Positions 42,509 to 51,724 of a stretch of 64,000 nt of DNA are shown piece after piece. The stretch is taken from positions 11,045 through 75,044 of the forward strand of contig DASXGN010000032.1 of assembly GCA_036489025.1 (NCBI GenBank), given 5' to 3'. The stretch is from Dryocola sp036489025 (GTDB lineage: Bacteria; Pseudomonadota; Gammaproteobacteria; Enterobacterales; Enterobacteriaceae). The translations under genes were made by a program, and so were the position numbers. Under the pieces are notes generated by a model. That model was given only the letters and a program-made list of their open reading frames with translations, did no database searches and was not told the DNA's origin. Positions within the stretch are counted from its first letter, which is position 1. Each line of letters begins with the position of its first letter.

Positions 42509-43402
42509 TTAGAATAATTTTTTCGACCAGCCCAGTTTGGAACTCAAAGTATTGAAATAGCTGTAGTCTTTTGGATGAATAAGGTTAAGGTGATAGTCGC
42601 AGCGGCGGATCAGCACGTCTTCTCCCTCCTGAATAGGCAAGGCTATCTGGCTGTCGCAGCTAATTTCGAGGTCGCTGCGCATGTGTGAAAAACGCAGGCG
42701 AATAGTGCTGCTGCTGTTGATAACCAGCGGACGGGCTGAAAGCGTGTGCGGGAACATGGGCACGAGGGTGATGGCGTCCAGCGAAGGCGTCAGAATCGGG
42801 CCGCCAGCGGAGAGCGAATAGGCGGTAGAGCCGGTCGGCGTGGAAATAATCAGGCCGTCAGAACGCTGAGAGAAGGCAAAGACTTCGTCGATATAAACTT
42901 CAAATTCAATCATGTGCGCGACTTTGCCCGGATGCAGCACCACTTCGTTAATCGCGGTGCTCAGCCGGGCCGCCGTATCGTGCTGGCAGACCTGGGCCTG
43001 CAACAGGAAACGTTTTTCCGTGATGTAGTGGCCTTCAAGGACGTCGGCAAGCTGCTGCTGGGCGTTATCCGGGTCGAGATCCGTCAGGAAGCCAAGATTG
43101 CCACGGTTGATGCCGATAACTTTAATGTCATAGCGCGCCAGCACGCGGGCGGCTCCAAGCATATTGCCATCGCCACCGACCACCACGGCCAGGTCGGCAA
43201 GCTGACCGATTTCTGCCAGCGTACCGGTTTTCACGTTCTTAAGGTTGAGTTCCTGAGCAATTTGCTGCTCCACGATGACGTCGTAACCTTTCCCACACAG
43301 CCAGCGGTAAAGCATTTCGTGCGTGGTCAGTGCCGTAGGGTGGCGAGGATGCCCGACAATGCCAATGCAACTGAAATGCGGGTTTGTTATCGTGGTAGTC
43401 AT
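42509..43402 (-). CDS. nadK: NAD kinase NadK
   Basis: Phosphorylates NAD to NADP; 297 residues against 292 in E. coli. VVVGGDGNMLGAARVL holds the GGDGN catalytic motif. NEVVLHPGKVAHMIEFEVYID and the Gly-rich stretch around STPTGSTAYSLSAGGPI bind NAD. I chose the ATG at 43400-43402 (MTTTITNPHFSC) with AAGGACC upstream; longer frames run into the grpE promoter region. It is divergent from grpE. Confidence 0.96.
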   Translation of the reverse strand: MTTTITNPHFSCIGIVGHPRHPTALTTHEMLYRWLCGKGYDVIVEQQIAQELNLKNVKTGTLAEIGQLADLAVVVGGDGNMLGAARVLARYDIKVIGINRGNLGFLTDLDPDNAQQQLADVLEGHYITEKRFLLQAQVCQHDTAARLSTAINEVVLHPGKVAHMIEFEVYIDEVFAFSQRSDGLIISTPTGSTAYSLSAGGPILTPSLDAITLVPMFPHTLSARPLVINSSSTIRLRFSHMRSDLEISCDSQIALPIQEGEDVLIRRCDYHLNLIHPKDYSYFNTLSSKLGWSKKLF

Positions 43403-43449
43403 CGTGGTGGTCCTTATACGCAGACGTTTATGACAATATGTCACGTTCC

Positions 43450-43477
43450 CTTGAATCCCGGAAACTGATCCCCATAA
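43450..43477 (+). promoter_or_regulatory. Sigma32 heat-shock promoter of grpE
   Basis: CTTGAA (43450-43455), a 14-bp spacer, then CCCCATAA (43470-43477), about 45 bp upstream of grpE. This matches the sigma32 consensus of a CTTGAA -35 and CCCCAT -10. The clpB promoter in this window uses the same 14-bp spacing. Confidence 0.85.
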
Positions 43478-43520
43478 TAAGCGAACCAGCGAGATGAATG
43501 CTAAAAACGCGGAGAATTTC

Positions 43521-44102
43521 ATGAGTAGTAAAGAACAGAAAACACCAGACGAGCAAGTCTCGGACGAAATCGCAATGGATCAGCACGACGAAGTCGAGGC
43601 CGCAGAAGGTGCCGAGGTGGTGGATCCGCGCGACGAACGTATCGCCGATTTAACGGCGCAGCTCGAAGAAGTCCAGCAGCGCGAGCGTGATAGCCTGCTG
43701 CGTACCAAGGCAGAGATGGAAAACCTGCGTCGCCGCACCGAGTTAGATATCGAGAAAGCGCACAAATTTGCGCTGGATAAATTCGTTAACGAACTGCTGC
43801 CGGTAATTGATAGCCTGGATCGCGCCCTTGAAGTGGCCGACAAATCCAATGCGGATCTGGCTGCGATGATTGAAGGTATTGAGCTGACTCAGAAATCGAT
43901 GCTGGACGTGGTTCGCAAGTTTGGCGTGGAAGTGGTTGGCGATACCAACGTACCTTTCAATCCGGATGTACACCAGGCGATTGCGATGGTGGAGTCCGAA
44001 GACGTAGCGCCAAATCACGTGCTGATGGTGATGCAAAAGGGTTACACCCTGAATGGCCGTACCATTCGCGCCGCTATGGTTTCCGTAGCAAAAGCGAAGT
44101 AG
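43521..44102 (+). CDS. grpE: Nucleotide exchange factor GrpE
   Basis: A 193-residue DnaK cochaperone that promotes ADP release. An acidic N-terminus leads into a long helix (RIADLTAQLEEVQQRERDSL and RTKAEMENLRRRTELDIEKA), followed by the C-terminal beta domain EVVGDTNVPFNPDVHQAI and VMQKGYTLNGRTIRAAMV. I chose the ATG at 43521 (MSSKEQKTPDE). A sigma32 promoter lies directly upstream and a strong terminator follows. Confidence 0.97.
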   Translation: MSSKEQKTPDEQVSDEIAMDQHDEVEAAEGAEVVDPRDERIADLTAQLEEVQQRERDSLLRTKAEMENLRRRTELDIEKAHKFALDKFVNELLPVIDSLDRALEVADKSNADLAAMIEGIELTQKSMLDVVRKFGVEVVGDTNVPFNPDVHQAIAMVESEDVAPNHVLMVMQKGYTLNGRTIRAAMVSVAKAK

Positions 44103-44115
44103 TTTGCCCGAAAGT

Positions 44116-44148
44116 AAAAAGCCAGCCCGAGCGGCTGGCTTTTTTTTA
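44116..44148. terminator. Bidirectional terminator between grpE and yfjD
   Basis: A GC-rich stem AAGCCAGCC / GGCTGGCTT with a CGA(G) loop is flanked by A and T runs, suiting the convergent pair. Confidence 0.88.
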
Positions 44149-44152
44149 CCTG

Positions 44153-45439
44153 CTATTCCTCTACGCTCTGGCGCAGCGGCTTCACCGGCGTGACGCGGAC
44201 CTGCTTAATCATATTGTCCTGCACGTCGAGAATATCGATATCGTAATGGCTGATACGCACTCGCGTATCGTTGGCAGGAATTTCCTGTAGCTCTTCGAGC
44301 AGCATTCCATTAACGGTGCGGGCTTCATCTTCCGGCAGCGTCCAGTTGAAGGCCTTGTTGATTTCGCGCACGTTGGCACCGCCTTCGATAATCACCGAGC
44401 CGTCGTTCTGCGGCGTGACCTCTTCGGCAAGCGTCGGGGACATCGAAGTTGTAAAGTCGCCGACGATTTCTTCAAGGATATCTTCAACCGTCACCAGACC
44501 CTGAATATCACCGTATTCGTCTACGACCAGGCCGACCTTCTTCTTATTGCGCTGGAACTTCACCAGCTGCACGCTCAGCGGCGTGCCTTCCGGTACAAAG
44601 TAGATTTCGTCTGCGGCGCGCAGCATGGTCTCTTTAGTAAATTCCTGCTTCTCGGTCATCAGCCGGTAGGCTTCGCGCACGCGCAGCATACTCATCGCAT
44701 CATCCAGCGTGTCGCGGTACAGCACAATGCGCCCGTGCGGTGAGTGCGTTAGCTGGCGGACGATAGACTTCCAGTCGTCGTTAATGTTGATGCCGACGAT
44801 TTCGTTGCGCGGCACCATAATGTCGTCGACGCTGATTTTTTCCAGGTCCAGCACTGACAGGAGCATGTCCTGGTTGCGGCGCGATATCTTCGAATGGGAT
44901 TCGTGCACGATAGTGCGCAGTTCGTCTTTGCTCAGCGCTGCGCTGATGACGTTATCGGTTTTAATGCCGACCATGCGCATTAACATCCGCGTGATGACAT
45001 TCAGCAGCCAGACCAGCGGCATCATCAGAATTTGCAGCGGGCCAAGCAGGACGCTGCTCGGGTAGGCTACTTTTTCGGGATACAGCGCGGCAATCGTTTT
45101 GGGCAAAACTTCGGCAAAAACCAGCACCACGAAGGTGAGGATACCGGTAGCAATGGCCACGCCCGCATCGCCGTAAAGGCGCATGCCGACGATGGTGCCG
45201 ATAGCGGAGGCGAGAATATTGACCAGGTTGTTGCCGATAAGCACCAGGCTTATCAGGCGGTCGGGCTTGCGGAGTAACTTTTCGACGCGTTTGGCGGCGC
45301 GATTACCCTGCTTGGCAAGGTGACGAAGACGATAGCGGTTCAGCGTCATCATGCCGGTTTCTGACCCGGAGAAGTATGCCGAGACCACCACCATGATGAT
45401 CAGGGTGACGATCAGCGTGGTGGTTGAGATGTGTTCCAA
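44153..45439 (-). CDS. yfjD: CNNM/CBS-domain membrane protein YfjD (CorC-type)
   Basis: A 428-residue inner-membrane protein. The N-terminal DUF21/CNNM domain has several membrane segments (LIVTLIIMVVVSAYFSGSETGMM, then SLVLIGNNLVNILASAIGT). A tandem CBS pair (VDDIMVPRNEIVGININ and VGLVVDEYGDIQGLVTVEDILEEIVG) and a C-terminal CorC/HlyC domain follow. Relatives take part in Mg2+/Co2+ homeostasis; the substrate of this paralogue is not known. It lies just downstream of ypjD (25-bp gap) on the same strand. Confidence 0.92.
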   Translation of the reverse strand: MEHISTTTLIVTLIIMVVVSAYFSGSETGMMTLNRYRLRHLAKQGNRAAKRVEKLLRKPDRLISLVLIGNNLVNILASAIGTIVGMRLYGDAGVAIATGILTFVVLVFAEVLPKTIAALYPEKVAYPSSVLLGPLQILMMPLVWLLNVITRMLMRMVGIKTDNVISAALSKDELRTIVHESHSKISRRNQDMLLSVLDLEKISVDDIMVPRNEIVGININDDWKSIVRQLTHSPHGRIVLYRDTLDDAMSMLRVREAYRLMTEKQEFTKETMLRAADEIYFVPEGTPLSVQLVKFQRNKKKVGLVVDEYGDIQGLVTVEDILEEIVGDFTTSMSPTLAEEVTPQNDGSVIIEGGANVREINKAFNWTLPEDEARTVNGMLLEELQEIPANDTRVRISHYDIDILDVQDNMIKQVRVTPVKPLRQSVEE

Positions 45440-45464
45440 AAGGAGTGTCCTTTAAAATGCAAAT

Positions 45465-46253
45465 TTAGCCTACAAACTGTTGCAGCACCCGGCTGCCGAA
45501 GTAGGCAAGAGTGAGGATCGCGGCCCCGGCAACGTTAAACCACACCACGCGGCGGCCCCGCCAACCTTCATGATAGTGTCCCCACAGCAGAATGACGTAG
45601 ACAAACCATGCCAGTATGGACAGCACGGCCTTGTCGACGTTTTCCATGCTGAAGAGATTGTGCATGTAGAACAGGCCGGTGCAGAGCGTTAGCGTGAGCA
45701 GTACGACGCCAACCTGAGTGATGTGGAACATCTTGCGTTCAATCACCATCAGCGGCGGCATTTCAGCGTTGAAAGCGAGCTTTTTGTTTTTGAGCTGGAA
45801 GTCGATCCACGCCAGCTGCAGTGCGTAAAGCGCGGCAATAATCAGCGTGGCATAGGCGAACAAAGCAAGGCCGATGTGAATCATCATGCCCGGCGTCGTT
45901 TCCAGATGGGTAATGAATTCGTTGGGCACAAAGGTGGCAAAAGCGAGGTTGATCAACGCAAAGGCATACACAATCGGTAACAGTAACCAGCCGCGGTTGC
46001 GCGAGGCGACGATGGTCATGACCGTACAGATCATCAGGCTGACCAGCGAGCCGACGTTCAGCAGGCTGAGATTTTGCCCGCCGTCGCCTGAAAATATACG
46101 GTTTTCCAGCGCCAGCGCGTGGCTGACAAGCGCGATGCTGGCCGACAAAATGGCTAAGCGGCGCCATGCGCTGTTCTTCCGAAGCAGGCCGGGGATGATC
46201 AGCGCAAGGCTGATGGAGTAGGCTATAAGCGCAAGGAGTGCGAAAACAGGCAT
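45465..46253 (-). CDS. ypjD: CcsA/ResC-like inner-membrane protein YpjD
   Basis: A 262-residue protein with about eight membrane segments (E. coli: 263 residues). The conserved ending LLWGHYHEGWRGRRVVWFNV has the tryptophan/histidine-rich WGxY motif of the cytochrome c assembly (CcsA/CcmC) family, and histidines also occur in MIHIGLALFAYATL. I use the ATG at 46251-46253 (MPVFALLALIAYS); a TTG 15 bp upstream is possible. Its exact role is unsettled. Confidence 0.9.
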   Translation of the reverse strand: MPVFALLALIAYSISLALIIPGLLRKNSAWRRLAILSASIALVSHALALENRIFSGDGGQNLSLLNVGSLVSLMICTVMTIVASRNRGWLLLPIVYAFALINLAFATFVPNEFITHLETTPGMMIHIGLALFAYATLIIAALYALQLAWIDFQLKNKKLAFNAEMPPLMVIERKMFHITQVGVVLLTLTLCTGLFYMHNLFSMENVDKAVLSILAWFVYVILLWGHYHEGWRGRRVVWFNVAGAAILTLAYFGSRVLQQFVG

Positions 46254-46424
46254 ATAGGTGTCGGTCAATTAGCCAGAGGTGAAAAAAGGCAGTATAACGT
46301 TACCTGCCGCCTGCTCCAACTCTAACCGTTGCATCACATGCCGGGCGGCTTCATGTTATAATCCGCCAAATTCTGTTTTGTGTCGCGTACTGCGGCCCTA
46401 AGTTACCACGTTAGGCAAAATACA

Positions 46425-47786
46425 ATGTTTGATAATTTAACTGACCGTCTGTCGCGTACCCTGCGCAATATCAGCGGCCGTGGGCGGCTGACTGAAGAGA
46501 ACGTTAAAGAAACCCTGCGCGAAGTGCGCATGGCGCTGCTGGAAGCGGACGTTGCGCTGCCGGTGGTGCGTGATTTCATCAGCCGCGTGAAAGAGAAAGC
46601 GGTTGGTCACGAAGTTAACAAGAGCCTGACCCCGGGCCAGGAGTTCGTCAAAATTGTTCGCGCCGAGCTGGTGGCGGCAATGGGCGAAGAAAACGCCGTG
46701 CTGAATCTTGCTGCCCAGCCGCCAGCCGTGGTGCTGATGGCGGGCTTGCAGGGGGCGGGTAAAACCACAAGCGTTGGCAAGCTGGGTAAATTCTTACGCG
46801 AGAAGCATAAGAAGAAGGTGCTGGTGGTTTCTGCCGACGTCTATCGCCCGGCGGCGATCAAACAGCTGGAAACCCTTGCTGAGCAGGTCGGCGTTGATTT
46901 CTTCCCGTCTGACGTTGGGCAAAAACCTGTCGATATCGTTAATGCGGCGCTGAAAGAGGCGAAGCTGAAGTTCTTCGACGTGCTGCTGGTGGATACCGCC
47001 GGTCGTTTGCACGTTGACGAAGCGATGATGGACGAAATCAAACAGGTTCACGCCGCGATTAATCCGGTAGAAACGCTGTTTGTCGTCGACGCCATGACCG
47101 GTCAGGATGCGGCAAATACCGCCAAAGCGTTTAACGAAGCGCTGCCGTTAACCGGTGTTGTGCTGACGAAGGTCGACGGCGATGCGCGCGGCGGTGCGGC
47201 TCTGTCTATCCGCCATATCACCGGTAAGCCAATTAAATTCCTCGGCGTCGGCGAGAAAACCGAAGCGCTGGAGCCTTTCCATCCGGACCGTATTGCTTCC
47301 CGTATTCTGGGCATGGGCGACGTGCTGTCGCTTATCGAAGATATCGAAAGCAAAGTTGACCGCGCCCAGGCTGAGAAACTCGCCAGCAAGCTGAAGAAAG
47401 GCGACGGCTTCGACCTCAACGATTTCCTTGAGCAGCTTAAGCAGATGAAAAACATGGGCGGCATGGCGAGCATGATGAGCAAGCTGCCGGGCATGGGCCA
47501 GCTGCCGGACAACGTGAAATCGCAGATGGACGACAAAGTTCTGGTGCGCATGGAGGCGATTATTAACTCCATGACCCTGAAAGAGCGCGCGCAGCCAGAA
47601 ATCATTAAAGGTTCACGCAAGCGCCGTATCGCGCAGGGTTCCGGCATGCAGGTGCAGGATGTTAACCGTCTGCTGAAGCAGTTCGACGACATGCAGCGCA
47701 TGATGAAGAAGATGAAGAAAGGCGGAATGGCAAAAATGATGCGCGGCATGAAAGGCATGATGCCGCCAGGTTTCCCAGGCCGTTAA
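46425..47786 (+). CDS. ffh: Signal recognition particle protein Ffh
   Basis: A 453-residue SRP GTPase that targets inner-membrane proteins. An N domain precedes the G domain, which has GLQGAGKTTSVGKLGK, VLLVDTAGRLH and LTKVDGDARGGAALS. The methionine-rich M domain binds 4.5S RNA and signal sequences (MASMMSKLPGMGQLPDN, MQRMMKKMKKGGMAKMM). The start at 46425 (MFDNLTDRL) gives exactly the E. coli length. It is divergent from ypjD. Confidence 0.98.
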   Translation: MFDNLTDRLSRTLRNISGRGRLTEENVKETLREVRMALLEADVALPVVRDFISRVKEKAVGHEVNKSLTPGQEFVKIVRAELVAAMGEENAVLNLAAQPPAVVLMAGLQGAGKTTSVGKLGKFLREKHKKKVLVVSADVYRPAAIKQLETLAEQVGVDFFPSDVGQKPVDIVNAALKEAKLKFFDVLLVDTAGRLHVDEAMMDEIKQVHAAINPVETLFVVDAMTGQDAANTAKAFNEALPLTGVVLTKVDGDARGGAALSIRHITGKPIKFLGVGEKTEALEPFHPDRIASRILGMGDVLSLIEDIESKVDRAQAEKLASKLKKGDGFDLNDFLEQLKQMKNMGGMASMMSKLPGMGQLPDNVKSQMDDKVLVRMEAIINSMTLKERAQPEIIKGSRKRRIAQGSGMQVQDVNRLLKQFDDMQRMMKKMKKGGMAKMMRGMKGMMPPGFPGR

Positions 47787-47843
47787 GCTCATTTAGATTG
47801 CTTTTTGCGCCCAAATGAGTAAAATTTTCGGGCTTTTAATATG

Positions 47844-47880
47844 ACACCGGGCTCCGTCCCTCGATGGGGCCCGGTGTTTT
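47844..47880 (+). terminator. Terminator-like hairpin between ffh and rpsP
   Basis: A 9-bp stem ACACCGGGC / GCCCGGTGT (47844-47852 and 47869-47877) is followed by TTTT, 20 bp upstream of rpsP. It separates ffh from the rpsP-rimM-trmD-rplS operon. Confidence 0.78.
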
Positions 47881-47899
47881 ATTCACTAAAGAGGATGTT

Positions 47900-48148
47900 A
47901 TGGTAACTATTCGTTTAGCACGTCACGGCGCTAAAAAGCGTCCGTTCTACCAGGTTGTTGTTACTGACAGCCGTAATGCACGTAACGGTCGCTTCATTGA
48001 GCGCGTTGGTTTCTTCAACCCTATCGCCGGTGAGAAAGACGAGGCAAGCCGCCTGGATCTGGACCGCATCGAGCATTGGGTTGGCTTAGGCGCAACCGTT
48101 TCTGATCGCGTATCTGCGCTGATCAAAGCAACAAAAAAAGCAGCTTAA
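47900..48148 (+). CDS. rpsP: 30S ribosomal protein S16
   Basis: An 82-residue ribosomal protein needed for 30S assembly. MVTIRLARHGAKKRPFYQVV, SRNARNGRFIERVGFFNP and LDRIEHWVGLGATVSDRV are invariant family sequences. GAGG lies 6 bases before the ATG at 47900. It is the first gene of rpsP-rimM-trmD-rplS, and rimM starts 18 bp after its stop. Confidence 0.98.
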   Translation: MVTIRLARHGAKKRPFYQVVVTDSRNARNGRFIERVGFFNPIAGEKDEASRLDLDRIEHWVGLGATVSDRVSALIKATKKAA

Positions 48149-48166
48149 TCTGTCACGGTGGTCATG

Positions 48167-48715
48167 ATGAGCAATCAACTCTCCGCAAAGGCACCTGTTA
48201 ACCCCATCGTTTTGGGCAAAATGGGCTCCTGCTACGGTATTCGTGGTTGGCTCAGAGTGTTTTCCTCCACCGAAGACGCCGATAGCATTTTTGACTATCA
48301 GCCCTGGTATATCCAGAAGGCGGGTCAGTGGCAGCAAGTACAGCTGGAAAGCTGGAAGCACCACAATCAGGATCTGATCATCAAGCTGAAAGGCGTTGAC
48401 GATCGGGATGCTGCGAATCTGCTCACCAATTGCGAAATTGTGGTCGATTCTACGCAGCTGCCTCATCTCGAAGAGGGTGACTATTACTGGAAAGACCTGA
48501 TGGGCTGCCAGGTAGTGACCACTCAGGGATACCAGCTTGGTAAAGTCATCGACATGATGGAAACCGGCTCCAATGACGTTCTCGTCATTAAGGCAAACCT
48601 GAAAGATGCGTTCGGTATCAAGGAGCGGCTGGTTCCGTTCCTCGATGGGCAGGTTATCAAGAAAGTCGATCTCGCTACTCAAACCATTGAAGTAGATTGG
48701 GATCCTGGTTTCTAA
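48167..48715 (+). CDS. rimM: 16S rRNA processing protein RimM
   Basis: A 182-residue 30S maturation factor that binds S19 and the 16S 3' domain. The N-terminal RimM domain is PIVLGKMGSCYGIRGWLRVFSST; the PRC-barrel is YWKDLMGCQVVTTQGYQLGKV through FLDGQVIKKVDL. I chose the ATG at 48167 (MSNQLSAKAPVN), matching the E. coli length. It is the second gene of the operon. Confidence 0.97.
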   Translation: MSNQLSAKAPVNPIVLGKMGSCYGIRGWLRVFSSTEDADSIFDYQPWYIQKAGQWQQVQLESWKHHNQDLIIKLKGVDDRDAANLLTNCEIVVDSTQLPHLEEGDYYWKDLMGCQVVTTQGYQLGKVIDMMETGSNDVLVIKANLKDAFGIKERLVPFLDGQVIKKVDLATQTIEVDWDPGF

Positions 48716-48760
48716 ACCTCCGGATAAACGGTAACAAAACGGCGTGATGGGGAAAGGCTT

Positions 48761-49528
48761 GTGTTTATTGGTGTAGTTAGCCTGTTTCCAGAGATGTTCC
48801 GCGCAATTACCGATTACGGGGTAACTGGCCGGGCAGTTAAAAATGGCCTGCTGAGCATCCAGAGCTGGAGTCCGCGCGACTTCACTTATGACCGGCACCG
48901 TACCGTGGACGAACGTCCTTACGGCGGCGGACCGGGTATGCTCATGATGGTTAACCCTTTACGGGAAGCCATCCACGCAGCGAAAGCGGCGGCAGGGGAA
49001 GGTGCTAAGGTTATCTATCTTTCACCTCAGGGGCGCAAGCTTGATCAAGCGGGCGTATGCGAGCTGGCAACAAATGAGAAGTTAATTCTGGTTTGTGGCC
49101 GCTACGAGGGAATAGACGAGCGCGTTATCCAAACCGAAATTGACGAAGAATGGTCAATCGGCGATTACGTACTCAGCGGTGGTGAGCTACCGGCAATGAC
49201 GCTGATTGATTCCGTCTCGCGGTTTATACCGGGTGTTTTGGGTCATGAAGCATCGGCAACCGAAGATTCGTTTGCTGATGGATTGCTGGACTGTCCACAC
49301 TATACTCGTCCTGAAGTGTTAGACGGCATGGAAGTTCCGGCGGTTTTACTGTCGGGAAACCACGCAGAGATTCGCCGTTGGCGCCTGAAACAGTCGCTGG
49401 GCCGCACCTGGCTTAGAAGACCTGAACTTCTGGAAAACCTGGCTCTGACTGAAGAGCAAGCAAGGTTGCTGGCGGAGTTCCAACGGGAACACGCGAAACA
49501 GCAACATAAACATGATGGTGAGGCGTAA
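48761..49528 (+). CDS. trmD: tRNA (guanine-37-N1)-methyltransferase TrmD
   Basis: A 255-residue SPOUT methyltransferase making m1G37 to prevent frameshifting. It begins with GTG at 48761, then FIGVVSLFPEMFRAITDYGVTG. YGGGPGMLMM, VCGRYEGIDERVI and SIGDYVLSGGELPAMTLIDS form the trefoil knot and SAM pocket, and SATEDSF holds a conserved acidic segment. It is the third gene of the operon, 45 bp after rimM. Confidence 0.98.
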   Translation: MFIGVVSLFPEMFRAITDYGVTGRAVKNGLLSIQSWSPRDFTYDRHRTVDERPYGGGPGMLMMVNPLREAIHAAKAAAGEGAKVIYLSPQGRKLDQAGVCELATNEKLILVCGRYEGIDERVIQTEIDEEWSIGDYVLSGGELPAMTLIDSVSRFIPGVLGHEASATEDSFADGLLDCPHYTRPEVLDGMEVPAVLLSGNHAEIRRWRLKQSLGRTWLRRPELLENLALTEEQARLLAEFQREHAKQQHKHDGEA

Positions 49529-49569
49529 GCCCCCCAAATATCAGTTTACCCAGGATAAGAGATTAAATT

Positions 49570-49917
49570 ATGAGCAACATTATTAAGCAAATTGAACAAG
49601 AACAGATGAAACAGGATGTACCTTCCTTCCGCCCGGGCGACTCCGTGGAAGTGAAAGTATGGGTCGTTGAAGGTTCTAAAAAACGTCTGCAGGCATTTGA
49701 GGGCGTGGTTATCGCTATCCGTAACCGCGGTCTGCACTCTGCATTCACTGTTCGTAAAATTTCCAACGGCGAAGGTGTTGAGCGCGTATTCCAGACTCAC
49801 TCCCCGGTAATCGACAGCATTACTGTTAAACGTCGTGGTGCCGTTCGTAAAGCTAAACTGTACTACCTGCGTGAGCGCACTGGTAAGTCTGCTCGTATCA
49901 AAGAGCGTCTTAACTAA
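49570..49917 (+). CDS. rplS: 50S ribosomal protein L19
   Basis: A 115-residue ribosomal protein at the 30S-50S interface. MSNIIKQIEQEQMKQDVPSF, RPGDSVEVKVWVVEGSKKR and TVRKISNGEGVERVFQTHSP are family hallmarks, ending RTGKSARIKERLN. It is the last gene of rpsP-rimM-trmD-rplS and is followed by a strong terminator. Confidence 0.98.
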   Translation: MSNIIKQIEQEQMKQDVPSFRPGDSVEVKVWVVEGSKKRLQAFEGVVIAIRNRGLHSAFTVRKISNGEGVERVFQTHSPVIDSITVKRRGAVRKAKLYYLRERTGKSARIKERLN

Positions 49918-49941
49918 GATTTCGCTAACGCGACATCCATA

Positions 49942-49972
49942 TAAAGGGCTGCCATCTGGCAGCCCTTTTTTT
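49942..49972. terminator. Terminator of the rpsP operon
   Basis: AAAGGGCTGCCA / TGGCAGCCCTTT with a 3-nt loop is followed by more Ts. It is symmetrical and also faces the convergent yfiB gene. Confidence 0.9.
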
Positions 49973-49995
49973 ACGTCGGCATTTGTGGGAGCGAA

Positions 49996-50481
49996 TTAAG
50001 GAGCGACGATCACTACGGCAACACGGCGGTTTTCGGCACGGCCTTCGCCGGTGGCGTTGCTGGCGACCGGGTATTTCTTACCCAGGCCTTGAGTGGTGAG
50101 ATTGCCGCGCGGGATATTGGCCCCTTCGGCCCAGGCGTCGGCCACAATATTGGCTCGCTTCAGGGAAAGCTGCTCGTTGTAGCCGTCTTCACCGTAGTTG
50201 TCGGTGTGTCCGTCCATACGGGCATGCTTCAGGCCGGTGGCAGAAAGCTTAGCGGCCATTGACTGAATGCTCCGGTAGCTTTCCGGCTGCAGCCGGTACT
50301 GGTTTTTACCGAACAGGATTTTATCCGACAGCCCCAGCGACCAGCTGTCGTTAGCCTCGGTGAAACCATAGGAGCGCATTGCGGCCTTCTGCTCGGGTGA
50401 GAAGGTAGACGGCGGAGCCTGGCAGCCGCTCAGTAAAAATGAGAATACTAGTGCCGGGACAAATACGCGGGAAGCGATCAT
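49996..50481 (-). CDS. yfiB: OmpA-domain lipoprotein YfiB
   Basis: A 161-residue outer-membrane lipoprotein, third partner of the YfiR-DgcN-YfiB signalling module. In Pseudomonas and E. coli it captures periplasmic YfiR and so frees the cyclase. The lipobox FLLSGC is near residue 20. The OmpA-like peptidoglycan-binding domain has DGHTDNYGEDGYNEQLSLKRA and NLTTQGLGKKYPVASN. I chose the ATG at 50479-50481 with GGA upstream. It lies 13 bp after dgcN. Confidence 0.94.
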   Translation of the reverse strand: MIASRVFVPALVFSFLLSGCQAPPSTFSPEQKAAMRSYGFTEANDSWSLGLSDKILFGKNQYRLQPESYRSIQSMAAKLSATGLKHARMDGHTDNYGEDGYNEQLSLKRANIVADAWAEGANIPRGNLTTQGLGKKYPVASNATGEGRAENRRVAVVIVAP

Positions 50482-50494
50482 GGTCAATCCTTGG

Positions 50495-51724
50495 TTATTT
50501 CTGGTTGATAAGCGGCTGACGCTGCTTATGCTTTTCGATGTACATATTGCGATCGGCGGTTTCCATCAGGCTTTCAATGGAAGTCATACCTCTGCTCAGC
50601 GCTATGCCGACGCTCAACGTCATGGTGATATCCTGCCCGTTGAGTAAAGAGATGGGCTGCTCGACGATGTTTTTAAGATGCTGCAGAGCTTTGCCTGCCG
50701 CAGTGCTATCGGCCGTCGAATGCAGAATGACGGCAAACTCATCGCCGCCGAGGCGGAAGGCCTGGTGCTGATTGCCCGAAAACTGGATCAGCCTTTTAGC
50801 CACTTCAATTAACACCAGGTCGCCCGCCGCGTGTCCCCACGTATCGTTGATAAACTTGAAGTTATCGCCGTCCATAAAGAGCAGCGCGCCGTTTTGTTTG
50901 CCGTGCTCAGGCGCTATCAACTTTTCAAGCGCTGCCCGGAAGGCTGCCCGATTGGCCAGACCCGTTAACGGGTCGTGCATGGCGGTTTTTTGCAATGAGG
51001 CATTTTTTAGCTGAAGCTGCTTCTGCCACTCTTCCATTTCATCCAGCAGGCTGTTGAAATCCAGCGCGAAGCGGTGAAATTCCTCAATTTTCTCCGGAGA
51101 TACCCGACGGGCAAAATTACGGTTGGTTCGCACATCGTGGACCACGTCGGTAATATTTTGCAGCGCGTCGTCAAGACCACGATGAAGGTGCCGGGAGATG
51201 AACAGCGCGATGGCCGAAGCCAGCAGCATGCAGGCTGTCAGCACGCCGAGTGAGATCCACACGAAGTGGGTCACGGTTGTATCGTTCCCGGTCAGGCGCA
51301 TTTCACCGACGAGCTTACCGTTATGCAATATTGGCTGTTCGATAGGGCGGGGGAATAGCCATTTGCTGACCAGGCCGCCTACCACGTCTTTTTGCGAACC
51401 GGCGTTTAATTTCCAGTGGGTTAGCTCGTTGCCACCGGCATCAAGAATCTGCGCGGCGGTAAACTGGCCTTGTTTTCCCAGCGAGGCCAATGTTTCATGG
51501 GCGGCGGCACCGTCACGGAAGACTACAGCGGCTTCCAGGCTTTGGCTAACGGTGGCCGACAGCAGCTCGAGGTTCTTTTGCGCGTACTGTTTTAACGTCA
51601 GCATTGAAGCGACGGAGAGCAGCATCCACGCGGTTAGCATAGTAATCAAAACGCTGGTAATGCTGATGCGGCGCAGCGTTCTTTTGAACGTTGGGCGCGA
51701 AGAAATAGACGAATCCTTATTCAT
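50495..51724 (-). CDS. dgcN: Membrane diguanylate cyclase DgcN (YfiN)
   Basis: A 409-residue cyclase making c-di-GMP. Layout: membrane span (SITSVLITMLTAWMLLSVASM), periplasmic CHASE8-like domain (~50-165), second span (ISLGVLTACMLLASAIALFIS), HAMP (~190-245) and GGDEF domain. The substrate site is FRLGGDEFAVIL with FMDGDNFKFIND upstream. No RxxD inhibitory site precedes GGDEF. I chose the ATG at 51722-51724 (MNKDSSISSRP), giving the E. coli length. It overlaps yfiR by 8 bp and yfiB follows. YfiR is expected to repress it from the periplasm. Confidence 0.95.
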   Translation of the reverse strand: MNKDSSISSRPTFKRTLRRISITSVLITMLTAWMLLSVASMLTLKQYAQKNLELLSATVSQSLEAAVVFRDGAAAHETLASLGKQGQFTAAQILDAGGNELTHWKLNAGSQKDVVGGLVSKWLFPRPIEQPILHNGKLVGEMRLTGNDTTVTHFVWISLGVLTACMLLASAIALFISRHLHRGLDDALQNITDVVHDVRTNRNFARRVSPEKIEEFHRFALDFNSLLDEMEEWQKQLQLKNASLQKTAMHDPLTGLANRAAFRAALEKLIAPEHGKQNGALLFMDGDNFKFINDTWGHAAGDLVLIEVAKRLIQFSGNQHQAFRLGGDEFAVILHSTADSTAAGKALQHLKNIVEQPISLLNGQDITMTLSVGIALSRGMTSIESLMETADRNMYIEKHKQRQPLINQK